The notes beneath the pieces were generated by a model. It searched no databases. It was not told the DNA's origin and was given only the letters and a program-made list of their open reading frames with translations. The position numbers and the translations under genes were made by a program. A stretch of DNA of 11,383 nucleotides from GWA2-44-9 sp964429675 (GTDB lineage: Bacteria; Patescibacteriota; Minisyncoccia; 2-02-FULL-40-12; GWA2-44-9). The DNA lies in contig CAYSDF010000030.1 of NCBI GenBank assembly GCA_964429675.1, positions 1 to 11,383 on the forward strand. The letters are read 5' to 3'. Positions 11,275-11,383 of the stretch are shown in pieces. The number at the start of each line of letters is the position of its first letter. Within the stretch, counting starts at the first letter, position 1.

Positions 11275-11301
11275 CCCCACTCCCTCCCCCAATTTTCCCC
11301 C
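11275..11301 (-). other. G-quadruplex motif upstream of glyA
   Basis: The minus strand carries four G-runs of 5, 5, 3 and 4 separated by 6, 1 and 3 bases, which meets the canonical G3+N1-7 rule. It begins 6 bp upstream of the predicted glyA -35. Such runs are unexpected in AT-rich surroundings. Confidence 0.6.
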
Positions 11302-11345
11302 TTTCCTCACCTTCGAAGATTTACTCAGAGTAATGCAGATTTTAT

Positions 11346-11361
11346 TCCGCCAGCTGGCGGA
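11346..11361. repeat. 16-bp perfect palindrome at the right edge
   Basis: TCCGCCAG/CTGGCGGA (11346-11353/11354-11361) is fully self-complementary, with ATTTT (11339-11343) and AAAAT (11364-11368) as outer arms. The core CCGCCAGCTGGCGG is, from memory, a dispersed palindrome in Patescibacteria genomes. No clear U-run follows on either strand. Confidence 0.6.
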
Positions 11362-11383
11362 CCAAAATAACAGGTAACCCGCT

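Noticed and set aside
1..11383. CRISPR array, rRNA, insertion sequence or integrase
   Set aside because: No regularly spaced direct repeats, no rRNA-like stretches, and no transposase or integrase reading frame on either strand.

Overview
The window looks like a chromosomal piece of a Candidate Phyla Radiation (Patescibacteria) bacterium. This is inferred from gene content and style: moderately AT-rich DNA, short intergenic gaps, few Shine-Dalgarno (SD) sites, an atp cluster that starts directly at atpB, a tRNA without an encoded CCA, a GC-rich protein of a type I remember as multi-copy in Parcubacteria-like genomes, and dispersed short palindromic repeats. No marker gene settles the lineage.

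Layout. 1-2156 (minus): the F0/stalk half of the F-type ATP synthase operon in the order atpB-atpE-atpF-atpH, with atpH cut by the window edge. 2157-2639: a 483-base gene-free stretch packed with inverted repeats, including one imperfect hairpin of about 186 nt, and ending in the terminator of the next operon. 2640-4789 (minus): chromosome-partition operon parA-parB plus a small coiled-coil protein; two strong hairpins lie between parA and parB. 4790-5006: a divergent promoter region built from a 43-bp inverted duplication. 5007-5294 (plus): small protein with a DUF2384-like (Xre/MbcA/ParS antitoxin) tail, then a terminator. 5355-6055 (plus): tRNA-Leu(CAA), immediately followed (2 nt) by a LAGLIDADG homing endonuclease ORF. 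6099-7575 (plus): two-gene ABC importer (permease plus ATPase, SsuCB/TauCB/NrtBD type) without a binding protein. 7562-9032 (minus): folD followed by a PAP2 phosphatase that overlaps the ATPase tail to tail. 9056-9969 (minus): a GC-rich single-gene cassette with a consensus promoter, a roughly 195-nt structured leader, a strong SD and a strong terminator. 10023-11234 (minus): glyA with an upstream G-quadruplex motif.

How the genes fit. The atp genes supply the proton channel (a, c) and the stator (b, delta). ParA/ParB would segregate the origin region. GlyA and FolD are consecutive steps of folate one-carbon metabolism, and the GC-rich cassette sits exactly between them, which suggests insertion into an older glyA-folD neighbourhood.

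Most notable: (i) in-frame, protein-coding insertions of a dispersed palindromic repeat in glyA and parB; (ii) a homing endonuclease whose mRNA would start 2 nt before AUG if the tRNA 3' end is cleaved by RNase Z; (iii) large structured non-coding segments at 2236-2559; (iv) the GC-rich cassette, whose C-terminal tail resembles a C-type-lectin-like variable tail; (v) an exact 21-bp dyad between atpF and atpH.
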